Position numbers and translations under genes: made by a program. The notes under the pieces were generated by a model that did no database searches, was not told the DNA's origin, and saw only the letters and a program-made list of their open reading frames with translations. Below, in pieces: positions 29,508 to 37,555 of a stretch of DNA of 42,896 bases. The stretch's first letter is position 1. Each line of letters starts with the position of its first letter. The stretch comes from Hydrogenophaga sp. (GTDB taxonomy: Bacteria; Pseudomonadota; Gammaproteobacteria; Burkholderiales; Burkholderiaceae_C). The DNA lies in NCBI GenBank assembly GCA_025458915.1, contig JALORL010000006.1:1-42896 (forward strand), in the 5' to 3' direction.

Positions 29508-30941
29508 TCAGCGTGCGCCGTCCACGATCTGGTCGAGCACGTCGGCCAATGCCTCCACCAGTGTCTGAACGTGGGCTTCCGTGGTGTGCGGGCACACCAG
29601 CATCATGTTGTGGAACGGGGTGATCAGCACCCCGCGATTCAGCAACCCCAGGTGGATCAGTTGTTCCAGTTCGGCATCGAGAACACCACCGGCTTCTTGG
29701 CCGTTACCGGGAGGTTCTGCGCAGAACTGGAATTCGACCCGGGCCCCCAGTTCGGTCACACACCAGGGCAGGCGCCGCCCGGCCAGTACGGTCCGGATGC
29801 CTTCGGCCAGCTGGTGCGCCAGCGGCAGCATGTGGTTGTAGGCATCGGGCGTCATGACCTCGGTGAGTGTGGCTCGCATCGCAGCCATGCTCAGCATGTT
29901 GCCGGTCAGGGTCGTGCCGATGCCGCTGTGGCCCGGAGGAGCCTCCGCTTTTGCCCGCACGCAGCGTTGCGCCAGTTCAGCGCGCATGCCGTATGCCGCG
30001 CTGGGAATGCCGCCGGCGATCGGTTTTCCCAGCACCAGCGCATCGGGCTGGATGCCGTATGCCCGGCAGTAGCCACCCGGCCCAGTACTGATGGTGTGGG
30101 TTTCGTCCATCACCAGCCAGGCACCGTGTGCCTGGATCAACCGCTGTGCGGCGTCCCAGAAACCGGGGTCCGGCAGCACCATGCCGATGTTGGTCATGGC
30201 GGGTTCAGCCAGCACGCAGGCCACATCGCCCTGGGCCAACGCCGACTCCAGGGCGGGCAGATCGTTGAATTCCACTACCACGGTGTGTTCCAGCAGGTTG
30301 TGCACCTGGCCCAGCAGGCTGTCGCGCTGGGTCGGAACCCCCTGGACCAGATCGACAAACACGTCTTCGATGGTGCCGTGGTAGCAGCCATTGAACACCA
30401 GCAGCTTGTTGCGACCACTGGCCGCCCGCAGCCAGCGCACCACGTAGCGGTTGGCGTCGGTTGCGCTTAGCGCAAACTGCCAGAAAGGCAGACCGAAGCG
30501 TTCGCTCAGCGCGCCCGCCACCAGCGCTGCATCCTCCGTCGCCAACATGGCGGTGAAACCAAGTTCCGCCTGGCGTTTTAGGGCAGCCTGGACCGGCGCA
30601 GGAGCATGGCCGAACATGGCGCCGGTGTCGCCCAGGCAAAAGTCCACCAGCGCATGCCCGTCCACGTCGGTCACGACCGCGCCTTGCGCGCTTTCCAGGT
30701 GCAATGCGAACGGGGTGCCCCAGTCGCGCATCCAGTGCAGCGGGACGCCAAACAGAAGGTGGGCATTCGCCCGGTCGGCCAGGGCTGCCGAGCGCGGGTG
30801 GCGCAGTTGAAACGCTTGGCGTTCCCGTTCCAGAAACGCCAATGCCTTGGGCCAGTCAATCCCAGAACGGCCAAGGCGGGCATTGGATGGCGAATCATGA
30901 ACAACAGAATTCAAGGCAGGGCTCCCGTTCACGCGATGCAC
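29508..30941 (-). CDS. Class III PLP-dependent aminotransferase (GSA aminomutase-like)
   Basis: The 477-residue protein has the class III fold: TDVDGHALVDFCLGDTGAMFGHAPAPV, then KLLVFNGCYHGTIEDVFV, then AWLVMDETHTISTGPGGYCRAYGIQPDALVLGKPIAGGIP, where the lysine binds pyridoxal phosphate and the DE pair contacts its ring. HSGIGTTLTGNMLSMAAMRATL follows. It resembles glutamate-1-semialdehyde aminomutase and related transaminases. It is longer than HemL because of an extra N-terminal part of about 60 residues, and no haem gene is nearby. The substrate is unknown. It converges with the acyltransferase gene, and the ppiC terminator lies upstream. Confidence 0.85.
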   Translation of the reverse strand: MHRVNGSPALNSVVHDSPSNARLGRSGIDWPKALAFLERERQAFQLRHPRSAALADRANAHLLFGVPLHWMRDWGTPFALHLESAQGAVVTDVDGHALVDFCLGDTGAMFGHAPAPVQAALKRQAELGFTAMLATEDAALVAGALSERFGLPFWQFALSATDANRYVVRWLRAASGRNKLLVFNGCYHGTIEDVFVDLVQGVPTQRDSLLGQVHNLLEHTVVVEFNDLPALESALAQGDVACVLAEPAMTNIGMVLPDPGFWDAAQRLIQAHGAWLVMDETHTISTGPGGYCRAYGIQPDALVLGKPIAGGIPSAAYGMRAELAQRCVRAKAEAPPGHSGIGTTLTGNMLSMAAMRATLTEVMTPDAYNHMLPLAHQLAEGIRTVLAGRRLPWCVTELGARVEFQFCAEPPGNGQEAGGVLDAELEQLIHLGLLNRGVLITPFHNMMLVCPHTTEAHVQTLVEALADVLDQIVDGAR

Positions 30942-31049
30942 CCAGCATTCAAGCAGAGGAAGTTCGGCAAAGCGTGTCCAATCGCACCAGACGGCTTGGC
31001 ACCATTGCTTGCCCGCACCACTTGTGCACTCGCCCGGCTACAAACAGCG

Positions 31050-31072
31050 AAAAAAAAGCGGCCGAAGCCGCT
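31050..31072 (-). terminator. Rho-independent terminator after ppiC
   Basis: On the minus strand AGCGGC-TTCG-GCCGCT is a 6-bp stem with a UUCG loop, followed by eight T. It starts 25 bases after the ppiC stop. Confidence 0.92.
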
Positions 31073-31097
31073 TTCTTGCCACCCATGCACCGGGGAC

Positions 31098-31877
31098 TTA
31101 CTGGACCTTCGCCTTCTCCCGCAGCGATTGCTGGAATTGCGTCATTTTCTGTTGCGTCATCTGCTGCTCGATCTGTGGCTTCACTTCGTCGAAGGCAGGC
31201 AGTTGTGCTTCACGGATATCGTCCACGCGGATGACGTGCCAACCGAACTGGCTCTTCACCGGCTGCTCGGTCATCTGGCCCTTGTCCAGCTTCACCATGG
31301 CCTCGGAGAATTCGGTGACATAACTGGCGGCTGCCGCCCAGTCGAGATCGCCACCGTTGGCACCGGATCCAGGGTCCTTTGACTGCTTCTTGGCAATGTC
31401 CTCGAACTTGGCGCCGCCCTTGATGGACGCCACGATGGCCTTGGCCTCGTCTTCCTTTTCCACCAGGATGTGGCGCGCACGGTATTCCTTGCCGCTGTTG
31501 GCCGCCTTGAACTTGTCGTACTCGGCGCGCATTTCGGCTTCTGTCACAGGGTTCTTGGCCTGGTAGTCGGCAAACAGGGCACGGATCATGATGGTCTGGC
31601 GCGCCAGCTCCATCTGGGTCTTGTAGTCTTCGGTGGCAGCAATGCCACGCTTCTGGGCTTCCTGCATGAAGATTTCGCGCAGGATGACTTCTTCCTTGAT
31701 CTGCGCCCGCACCTCGTCGTCCACCGGGCGGCCGGACGCAGCGATCTGCTTGGCCAGTGCCTCCACGCGCGAAGCGGGGACCGGCTTGCCATTGACGACC
31801 GCCACGTTCTGGGCAACGGCCAGCGGAGACGCAACGATCAGAGCGGCCAGGGTGAGTGTGGGCAGGGACAATTTCAT
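31098..31877 (-). CDS. ppiC: Periplasmic peptidyl-prolyl cis-trans isomerase, parvulin type
   Basis: ATG 31877 follows AAGGAA and starts a signal peptide (MKLSLPTLTLAALIVASPLAVAQ). The 259-residue protein has a SurA/PrsA-like helical N-terminal part and a parvulin domain at about residues 133-225: YRARHILVEKEDEAKAIVASIKGGAKFEDIAKKQSKDPGSGANGGDLDW and then FGWHVIRVDDIRE. It isomerises prolyl bonds and acts as a chaperone in the periplasm. It is the last gene of a minus-strand run with bolA and the VC0807-type gene and ends at a strong terminator. Confidence 0.93.
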   Translation of the reverse strand: MKLSLPTLTLAALIVASPLAVAQNVAVVNGKPVPASRVEALAKQIAASGRPVDDEVRAQIKEEVILREIFMQEAQKRGIAATEDYKTQMELARQTIMIRALFADYQAKNPVTEAEMRAEYDKFKAANSGKEYRARHILVEKEDEAKAIVASIKGGAKFEDIAKKQSKDPGSGANGGDLDWAAAASYVTEFSEAMVKLDKGQMTEQPVKSQFGWHVIRVDDIREAQLPAFDEVKPQIEQQMTQQKMTQFQQSLREKAKVQ

Positions 31878-31989
31878 GAGGTTCCTTGGAAAGTCAAGAT
31901 GCATTGGAGCGAGATAGAGCAGCAAAGTTGCCTGAACGCGTTGCTCCATGCTCGAGAAAATTGTTTAAAGAAGTGGGAGGCGCCAACCC

Positions 31990-32268
31990 TTAGCGCTGTA
32001 TTTCGATGGCCAGCGCGTGCAACCCGGCGCTGGTGAAATTTTGCAGCGCATCATACACAAGCCGGTGCTGCGCCACGCGGGTCAGGCCGGTGAAGGCCGG
32101 CCCGCCGATGCGCACGCGGAAGTGGGTGCCCCGGCCCAGTCCGTTGGCGCCGGCGTGGCCGGCATGGGCAGCACTTTCGTCGATCACTTCCAGGATGGAA
32201 GGCGCAAGGGCTTCCCGCAGCTGCGATTCAATGGCTGCGCACGTCGGAAGGGTGGAAGGTTCGTTCAT
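31990..32268 (-). CDS. bolA: BolA-family protein
   Basis: ATG 32268 follows AGGAAG, giving a 92-residue protein. It shows the BolA pattern: an N-terminal helix (AAIESQLREAL), the ESAAHAGHAG segment with the conserved histidines, FRVRIGGPAFTGLTRVAQHRLVYDAL, and LHALAIEI at the end. BolA proteins bind glutaredoxin-Fe-S complexes and can act as regulators. It lies 22 bases after the VC0807-type gene and 112 bases before ppiC, an order common in Burkholderiales. Confidence 0.93.
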   Translation of the reverse strand: MNEPSTLPTCAAIESQLREALAPSILEVIDESAAHAGHAGANGLGRGTHFRVRIGGPAFTGLTRVAQHRLVYDALQNFTSAGLHALAIEIQR

Positions 32269-32290
32269 CAAGTGGCTTCCTGCATCGGCC

Positions 32291-33019
32291 TCAAGCCTTT
32301 TTTTCCGGCGCACCGGCGGTCATCACATCGTCGATTTCCAGTCCGGTCAGTCCATGGATAGTTCGCCAGAGGTAGTAAAAAATCCCCAGCAACATCAGCA
32401 TTGAGGGAATGGCAATCATCGGATAGCTGAGCAGGTTCATCCGGCCCAGTTCGGCGTTGAACGCCTCGCTGCCCGACGGACTGACAACAATCCATTTGGC
32501 CAGCACATAGTTCATCACCGACGAAAAGAAAAAGGTTCCGCTGAACCAGTAGGTTGCGCGTTGCAGACGCGCTTCGAAGATGTGGGTATTGCCGCTGCTC
32601 TCCAGGCGCTCATGGATCTTGTCGACATTGACCAGGCTCTTGTTGAACATCAGGGTGCGGATCAAAGGGTAGGGCGTGAATGTGGACACCAGGACGGCAA
32701 TACCGATCAAACCCGGAACCGCTGCTTCCTTCACTGCCAACCACTGGTTGTCGAGCTTCAGCAATCCGATGCCGCCCGTCAGCAAGACGCTGATCAATCC
32801 GAGCAGGGCAATGAAGTTGAATTTGCGGTACCTGATCAGCTCGAACAAACCCCAGCCCAATGGAAAAGCAAGAGCCAGCACCAGTGCATTGTCGGCACCC
32901 AGTTGGGCTTCACCGCTGAATTTCATCAGGATCAATGAGGGAATCAGCAGGCTGACCAGCAAATCCACAAAAGGACGGGGCTTGTGGGTTTCCGGACCGG
33001 GTCGCAGCGTGTTGCTCAT
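32291..33019 (-). CDS. VC0807-family inner membrane protein
   Basis: The 242-residue protein has about six membrane segments, including FVDLLVSLLIPSLILMKF, ALVLALAFPLGWGLFELI, FIALLGLISVLLTGGIGLLKL and GLIGIAVLVSTFTPYPLI. The pattern LTGGIGLLKLDNQWLAVKEAAVPGLIG is typical of the VC0807 family, related to intracellular septation protein A. It occupies the place where yciB often lies before bolA and ppiC in related genomes, but its length and sequence differ from YciB. Function is unknown. The start MSNTLRPG is supported by family length. Confidence 0.75.
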   Translation of the reverse strand: MSNTLRPGPETHKPRPFVDLLVSLLIPSLILMKFSGEAQLGADNALVLALAFPLGWGLFELIRYRKFNFIALLGLISVLLTGGIGLLKLDNQWLAVKEAAVPGLIGIAVLVSTFTPYPLIRTLMFNKSLVNVDKIHERLESSGNTHIFEARLQRATYWFSGTFFFSSVMNYVLAKWIVVSPSGSEAFNAELGRMNLLSYPMIAIPSMLMLLGIFYYLWRTIHGLTGLEIDDVMTAGAPEKKA

Positions 33020-33201
33020 CGCTCGAGTTTATCCGTGGCGGGATCGAACAGTGGCAAGCGCAGGGGCGATGCCCACGATCGACAGGCGCCCTTTGCCTGG
33101 AACCCGCGGCGCGAACGCTGCTCTACAGTGGAACTGGCGACCCGAGGCCATGCCGGCTCAAACTGCTCAACCGATATCCTCCAATCTGGTCTGGAAAAAC
33201 C

Positions 33202-34212
33202 ATGAACCCCACCGAACAACAAGCCCTCCTCACCATTGCGCTGCTCGCCGCCTTCTCCGATGGCAACAAGGCCGACGCTGAACGTGACGCTATCAAATCC
33301 CTCGCGGAATCTCTTGACGAGGCTGAGGGTGCAGTGCCGCTGAACCGCATTTATCAGGACGTATTGCTCAAGCGCGTGACGCTGGCCGACGCCGTCGGCC
33401 GGCTCTCCGACGAGGGCCAGCGGCAACTGGCCTATGAAATGGCGGTCTGCGTATGCGATGCGGACGGCGGGAAAACCGACGCCGAGGCGGCATTCCTTGC
33501 CGACCTGAAGTCGCGGCTAGGTTTGGGCAGCAGCAGCCTGGCGGCGTTTGAAAGCGAAGAGCAGGCGCTGGTTGCCGCAGCGGCAACCAGCCTGCCTGCG
33601 GGGGTGCCAGGACTTGCAGTCGTGGAGGAGCGTTCCAGTGCCCGCGCCGCCTCGCCCGTTGCACCGGCGGGCTCTGCACCGTTGGTCCATGCCGAACGTG
33701 ATGCTGCCTTGGACAAGATGATCCTCAAATCAGCCACGATCAACGGTGCGCTGGAACTGCTGCCCCAGTCCTGGGCGTCCATGGCCATCATTCCACTGCA
33801 GGTGCGCATGGTCTACAACATCGGCAAGGCCCATGGCGTCGAACTCGACCAGGGTCACATCCGGGAGTTCATCGCAGCCGTGGGCGTGGGCCTGACCTCG
33901 CAATACATCGAGCAGTTCGGCCGCAAATTGATCGGGGGCCTGATTGGCTCGGCGGCCGGGCGCATGATCGGAGGCATGGGCCATGCCGCTACCGGAATGG
34001 CTTTCTCCTTTGCCACCACGTACGCACTGGGGCAGGTGGCCAAGCGCTACTACGCTGGCGGGCGCGTCATGGGCACCGCTGTGCTGCGTGACACTTTTCA
34101 GCAGATGCTCGGTCCTGCCAAGCAGATGCAGACCGAATGGCTGCCCGAAATCCGCAAAACGGCCAGCACCCTCGACGCCGGCAAAGTCATGCAAATGGTG
34201 AAGGGTGGTTGA
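33202..34212 (+). CDS. TerB-like/DUF697 two-domain protein
   Basis: The 336-residue protein has an N-terminal all-helical part (residues 1-105; TIALLAAFSDGNKADAERDAIKSLAE and VCDADGGKTDAEAAFLADLKSRLGL), which matches the TerB pattern of two acidic helix pairs. A linker rich in Ala, Ser and Val follows. At about 170-300 there is a DUF697-like domain (IIPLQVRMVYNIGKAHGVELDQ, IGGLIGSAAGRMIGGMGHAATGMAFSFATTYALGQVAKRYYAGG) with two hydrophobic, membrane-capable helices. TerB-type domains occur in metal-stress and membrane-stress systems. No other ter gene is nearby. Function is unknown. Confidence 0.7.
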   Translation: MNPTEQQALLTIALLAAFSDGNKADAERDAIKSLAESLDEAEGAVPLNRIYQDVLLKRVTLADAVGRLSDEGQRQLAYEMAVCVCDADGGKTDAEAAFLADLKSRLGLGSSSLAAFESEEQALVAAAATSLPAGVPGLAVVEERSSARAASPVAPAGSAPLVHAERDAALDKMILKSATINGALELLPQSWASMAIIPLQVRMVYNIGKAHGVELDQGHIREFIAAVGVGLTSQYIEQFGRKLIGGLIGSAAGRMIGGMGHAATGMAFSFATTYALGQVAKRYYAGGRVMGTAVLRDTFQQMLGPAKQMQTEWLPEIRKTASTLDAGKVMQMVKGG

Positions 34213-34279
34213 TCCCGATGCCCACACCTCGCGCAGCGTGGCAGGCAGACCGGCAACCTGGGCCGATCGAAAAGAGGGT

Positions 34280-34373
34280 GACGAGCCTTGACCCCGGCAC
34301 TGGCTACACAGTTAGGGCTGCTTGGTTCCCCACCTGACCCGGTTGGCCGCTTCACCATGCGGGAAGGCCCGTC
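34280..34373 (-). ncRNA. ffs: 4.5S signal recognition particle RNA
   Basis: On the minus strand the sequence GGGTCAGGTGGGGAACCAAG then CAGCCCTAAC matches the conserved Ffh-binding loop region of bacterial 4.5S RNA. The ends GACGGGCCTT and AAGGCTCGTC pair over ten positions with one G-U, closing one long hairpin of about 94 bases. TACAAT (34386-34381) lies seven bases before the 5' end and is a good -10 box. The 3' end is followed by ACCCTCTTTT, a termination-like tail. It is transcribed away from dnaX, and the two starts are 83 bases apart. The RNA joins Ffh to form SRP, which targets membrane proteins. Ends are approximate. Confidence 0.9.
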
Positions 34374-34380
34374 AGCATCG

Positions 34381-34386
34381 ATTGTA
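34381..34386 (-). promoter_or_regulatory. -10 box of ffs
   Basis: TACAAT on the minus strand, seven bases before the first G of the predicted RNA. No convincing -35 is visible at 16-18 bases. Confidence 0.55.
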
Positions 34387-34456
34387 GGCGATGCCAGCGA
34401 TGGCCGCTGTGGGCGGTCAGGCTCGCGCCTTGAGGTCGCCGCGTAGAATCCGCCGC

Positions 34457-36352
34457 ATGTCGTACGTCGTCCTGGCCCGCAAGTACCGCCCGCGAAATTT
34501 CTCTGAAATGGTCGGTCAGGGGCATGTGGTTCAGGCCCTCACGAACGCGCTGACGACCCAGCGGCTGCACCATGCCTACCTGTTCACCGGCACCCGTGGC
34601 GTCGGCAAGACCACGGTTTCGCGCATTCTGGCCAAGTCGCTCAATTGCCTGGGCGCGGACGGGCAGGGTGGCATTACGGCCGAACCTTGTGGGCAGTGCC
34701 AGGCCTGCACGGACATCGACGCAGGCCGCTTCGTGGACTACACCGAGCTCGACGCAGCGTCCAACCGCGGTGTGGACGAGGTGCAGGCCCTGCTGGAGCA
34801 GGCGGTCTACAAGCCGGTGCAGGGGCGCTTCAAGGTGTTCATGATCGACGAGGTCCACATGCTGACGAACACGGCATTCAACGCCATGTTGAAGACGCTG
34901 GAGGAGCCGCCGGAATACCTCAAGTTCGTTCTCGCGACCACTGACCCGCAGAAGGTACCGGTCACGGTGCTCTCGCGCTGCCTGCAGTTCAACCTGCGGC
35001 CGATGGCACCCGACACGGTGCTGGAGCACCTGCAGCAAGTGCTGCAGGCCGAATCCGTTCCATCTGAGCTGCCTGCCCTGCGGCTGCTGTCGCGGGCGGC
35101 CCGCGGCTCCATGCGCGATGCGCTCTCACTGACCGATCAGGCCATTGCCTTCGGTGGTGGTGAGCTGCGGGAGGCGACGGTACGGCAGATGCTCGGAGCG
35201 GTGGACCGGTCGTATGTGCTTCGGCTCATCGACGCCCTGGCCCGCAGCGATGGTGCCGTGGTGGTCGACACGGTGGAAGCCCTCCGCGTCAATGGCCTCA
35301 GTGCTGCGTCGGCCCTGGAGGAGATGACGGGCTTGCTGCAGCGAATGGCCGTGCTGCAAGCGGTTGCGGATCGGGCTGACGCCCACGACCTGGACGACCC
35401 CGACGCGCCCGAGGTGCTGCGCCTGGCCGGTGCACTCCCGGCAGACGAAACCCAGTTGTTGTACAGCCTCTGTCTGCATGGCCGCGCCGAGCTGGGCCTT
35501 GCGCCGGACGAATACGCGGCGCTGACCATGGTGCTGTTGCGGCTGCTGGCATTCAAGCCAGGGGCGGAAAAAAAAACTCTGAAAACTGAGGCGGTGTCGT
35601 CCGCTCCGGCCAACCGCGCTGCGTCACAGGATGGCGGGACACTTGCTGAACCTTCCCGGCCATTGACCGCAGCTCGGGAAGAGGGTGCCGCGCCCGGCGC
35701 CTCGGGGCCTGCACGCGCCGTCCCTGCTGCACCGACGCGCGAACTGCCTGCGGACCACGGTCGTCCGACTGCTGTGGCCAAGGCGCCTTGGATGCAACCA
35801 CAAACCCCACCTTGGGAAGCGTCGCCCGCAGCGGATCCGGCATCCGCACTGGCGGAAACTGGGCGGGTGGTGTCGGTTCCTGTCCGTGACCCCGGACTGT
35901 CGGAGCGGCTGGAGCAGCGGCGACCGGCGCAGCCTGCTGCGACTGGGTTGTCTGTGCACCCCTCCGCAGAAGGCGATTTCTGGTTTGACACAGTCATGGC
36001 CCTGATCCGGGCAGAGCGCATCACGGCGCTGGTCCGCGAGCTCGGTCTGCAATCCCAGCTGGTGGCGCGGGATGCCGGCCAGTGGGTGTTGCGGGTGGAG
36101 CGTGAATCGCTCAACCAGGGCAACAACCGTGAGCGTCTGGCCACGGCCCTGGCCACGTTGGGTCACGAAGTGCGCCTGGTGGTGGAGGTGGGGCGGGTGA
36201 CCGACTCGCCAGCCCTGCGGGTGCAACAGGAAAACCAGCGCCGACAGCAGGAAGCCGAGCGCACCATCATGGACGACCCGTTCGTGCAGAACATGATGCG
36301 CGACTTTGGCGGCAGAATCGTGCCAGGAAGCCTCAAGGCCATCAGCCACTGA
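34457..36352 (+). CDS. dnaX: DNA polymerase III subunits tau and (probably) gamma
   Basis: The 631-residue protein starts MSYVVLARKYRPRNFSEMVGQ. It has Walker A TGTRGVGKTT near residue 44, the zinc-binding CGQCQAC segment near 80, Walker B MIDEVHML and the SRC motif LSRCLQF. These form the clamp-loader ATPase domains I-III up to about residue 365. A Pro/Ala/Ser-rich linker and a C-terminal polymerase-binding part (about 510-631) make up the tau-specific half. The domain III end is marked by A9 at 35568-35576, a slippery run after which both other frames stop within five codons. The ATG has no clear ribosome site, and TAGAAT lies seven bases upstream, so the mRNA may be nearly leaderless. Confidence 0.96.
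   Translation: MSYVVLARKYRPRNFSEMVGQGHVVQALTNALTTQRLHHAYLFTGTRGVGKTTVSRILAKSLNCLGADGQGGITAEPCGQCQACTDIDAGRFVDYTELDAASNRGVDEVQALLEQAVYKPVQGRFKVFMIDEVHMLTNTAFNAMLKTLEEPPEYLKFVLATTDPQKVPVTVLSRCLQFNLRPMAPDTVLEHLQQVLQAESVPSELPALRLLSRAARGSMRDALSLTDQAIAFGGGELREATVRQMLGAVDRSYVLRLIDALARSDGAVVVDTVEALRVNGLSAASALEEMTGLLQRMAVLQAVADRADAHDLDDPDAPEVLRLAGALPADETQLLYSLCLHGRAELGLAPDEYAALTMVLLRLLAFKPGAEKKTLKTEAVSSAPANRAASQDGGTLAEPSRPLTAAREEGAAPGASGPARAVPAAPTRELPADHGRPTAVAKAPWMQPQTPPWEASPAADPASALAETGRVVSVPVRDPGLSERLEQRRPAQPAATGLSVHPSAEGDFWFDTVMALIRAERITALVRELGLQSQLVARDAGQWVLRVERESLNQGNNRERLATALATLGHEVRLVVEVGRVTDSPALRVQQENQRRQQEAERTIMDDPFVQNMMRDFGGRIVPGSLKAISH
35560..35589 (+). other. Candidate slippage/frameshift site in dnaX (gamma production)
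   Basis: Nine A at 35568-35576 include the heptamer A-AAA-AAA in the right frame. A -1 shift (or one extra A) reads N-S-E-N and then TGA at 35587-35589. Loss of one A gives a stop immediately after KKL. AGGGG (35560-35564), a few bases upstream, is similar to the stimulator used in E. coli dnaX. The short form would have about 377 residues. Confidence 0.55.
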
Positions 36353-36442
36353 ACGACCCGCCACAAAGGGTGTGCGAAAGCCCCCGGATGTCAGGTCCCG
36401 ACCGTAACTCATCCCTTTCCCTCCATCCACCAGGAAACGACC

Positions 36443-36775
36443 ATGTTCAACAAAGGACAACTTGCCGGACTCATGAAGCAGGCCCAGGCCATGCAGGACA
36501 ACCTCAAGAAGGCGCAGGACGAACTCGCCTTCATCGAGGTCACGGGCGAGTCGGGCGCCGGGCTGGTGAAGGTGCTGATGACCTGCAAGCACGATGTCAA
36601 GCGCGTCACCATCGACCCCAGCCTGCTTGCCGATGACAAGGACATGCTGGAGGACCTTGTGGCGGCTGCGTTCAACGCGGCAGTCCGCAAGGCCGAAGAA
36701 ACCACCCAAGAGAAAATGGGCAAGCTCACCGCTGGCATGCCGGGCCTGCCGGGTGGCATGAAGTTCCCGTTCTGA
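36443..36775 (+). CDS. ybaB: YbaB/EbfC-family nucleoid-associated protein
   Basis: The 110-residue protein starts [44 protein letters not shown], the YbaB fold with a long first helix. The ATG follows AGGAAA. YbaB is a dimeric tweezer-like DNA-binding protein. It sits between dnaX and recR in the widespread order dnaX-ybaB-recR, with gaps of 90 and 48 bases. Residues 105-110 (MKFPF) are the usual family end. Confidence 0.95.
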   Translation: MFNKGQLAGLMKQAQAMQDNLKKAQDELAFIEVTGESGAGLVKVLMTCKHDVKRVTIDPSLLADDKDMLEDLVAAAFNAAVRKAEETTQEKMGKLTAGMPGLPGGMKFPF

Positions 36776-36823
36776 CGCGACGCGCACGCGCCCTGCGCAA
36801 CGCCGGACCGACGCCCTACCTGC

Positions 36824-37429
36824 ATGGCCGACTCGCATTCCCTTGAATTGCTGGTTCAAGGCCTGCGCCGCCTGCCTGGCGTGGGAGTGAAGTCGGCCCA
36901 GCGCATGGCGTTCCACCTGCTCCAGCACGACCGTCCGGGAGCATTGCAACTGGCTGCCGCGCTGGAACACGCCTGCAGCCATGTGCGCCACTGTGCCTTG
37001 TGCCACACCTTCACCGAGGACGCGGTGTGCCCGACCTGTCTGGACACGCGCCGGGACCGGAGTCTGCTGTGTGTGCTGGAGAACCCTGCCGATCAGTCAG
37101 CCATGGAGCGGACTGGCGCCTACAAGGGCCTGTACTTCGTCCTGATGGGAAAACTCAGCCCATTGGACGGGGTGGGGCCACGCGAGATCGGCGTCCAGAA
37201 ACTGCTGGATCGGGTGGATACGCTGGTGGAGGGCCAGCGTGAAGTCCAGGAGGTGATCCTGGCTACCAACTTCACCGCAGAGGGCGAGACCACGGCGCAC
37301 GTGATCGCCCAGGCACTCAAATCGAGGGGCGTGAAGGTCACCCGCCTGGCGCGGGGCGTGCCGGTGGGCAGCGAACTGGAGTATGTGGATCTGGGCACCA
37401 TCGCCCATGCCCTTGTCGATCGGCGCTGA
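36824..37429 (+). CDS. recR: Recombination mediator RecR
   Basis: The 201-residue protein has the helix-hairpin-helix segment [20 protein letters not shown] near residue 15, a four-cysteine zinc motif ([16 protein letters not shown], about 57-72), a Toprim domain ([39 protein letters not shown]) and the Walker-like [16 protein letters not shown]. RecR works with RecO and RecF to load RecA on gapped DNA. It is the last gene of the dnaX-ybaB-recR run. Confidence 0.96.
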   Translation: MADSHSLELLVQGLRRLPGVGVKSAQRMAFHLLQHDRPGALQLAAALEHACSHVRHCALCHTFTEDAVCPTCLDTRRDRSLLCVLENPADQSAMERTGAYKGLYFVLMGKLSPLDGVGPREIGVQKLLDRVDTLVEGQREVQEVILATNFTAEGETTAHVIAQALKSRGVKVTRLARGVPVGSELEYVDLGTIAHALVDRR

Positions 37430-37555
37430 TCCCTTCCGAGCCGTCTACCCCAGCGTCTCGGTGGAAACCCGCTCGGGATTGGTCCCGATGCGCGGTGGGG
37501 GGGGCACCACTACCCTGAAGCCATTTTCAAAAGAAGTTGGCGAAGGGAAGACGGG

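Noticed and set aside
37497-37504. G8 run between recR and the binding-protein gene
   Set aside because: It is outside coding sequence and not at a promoter element I can identify, so I cannot argue for phase variation.
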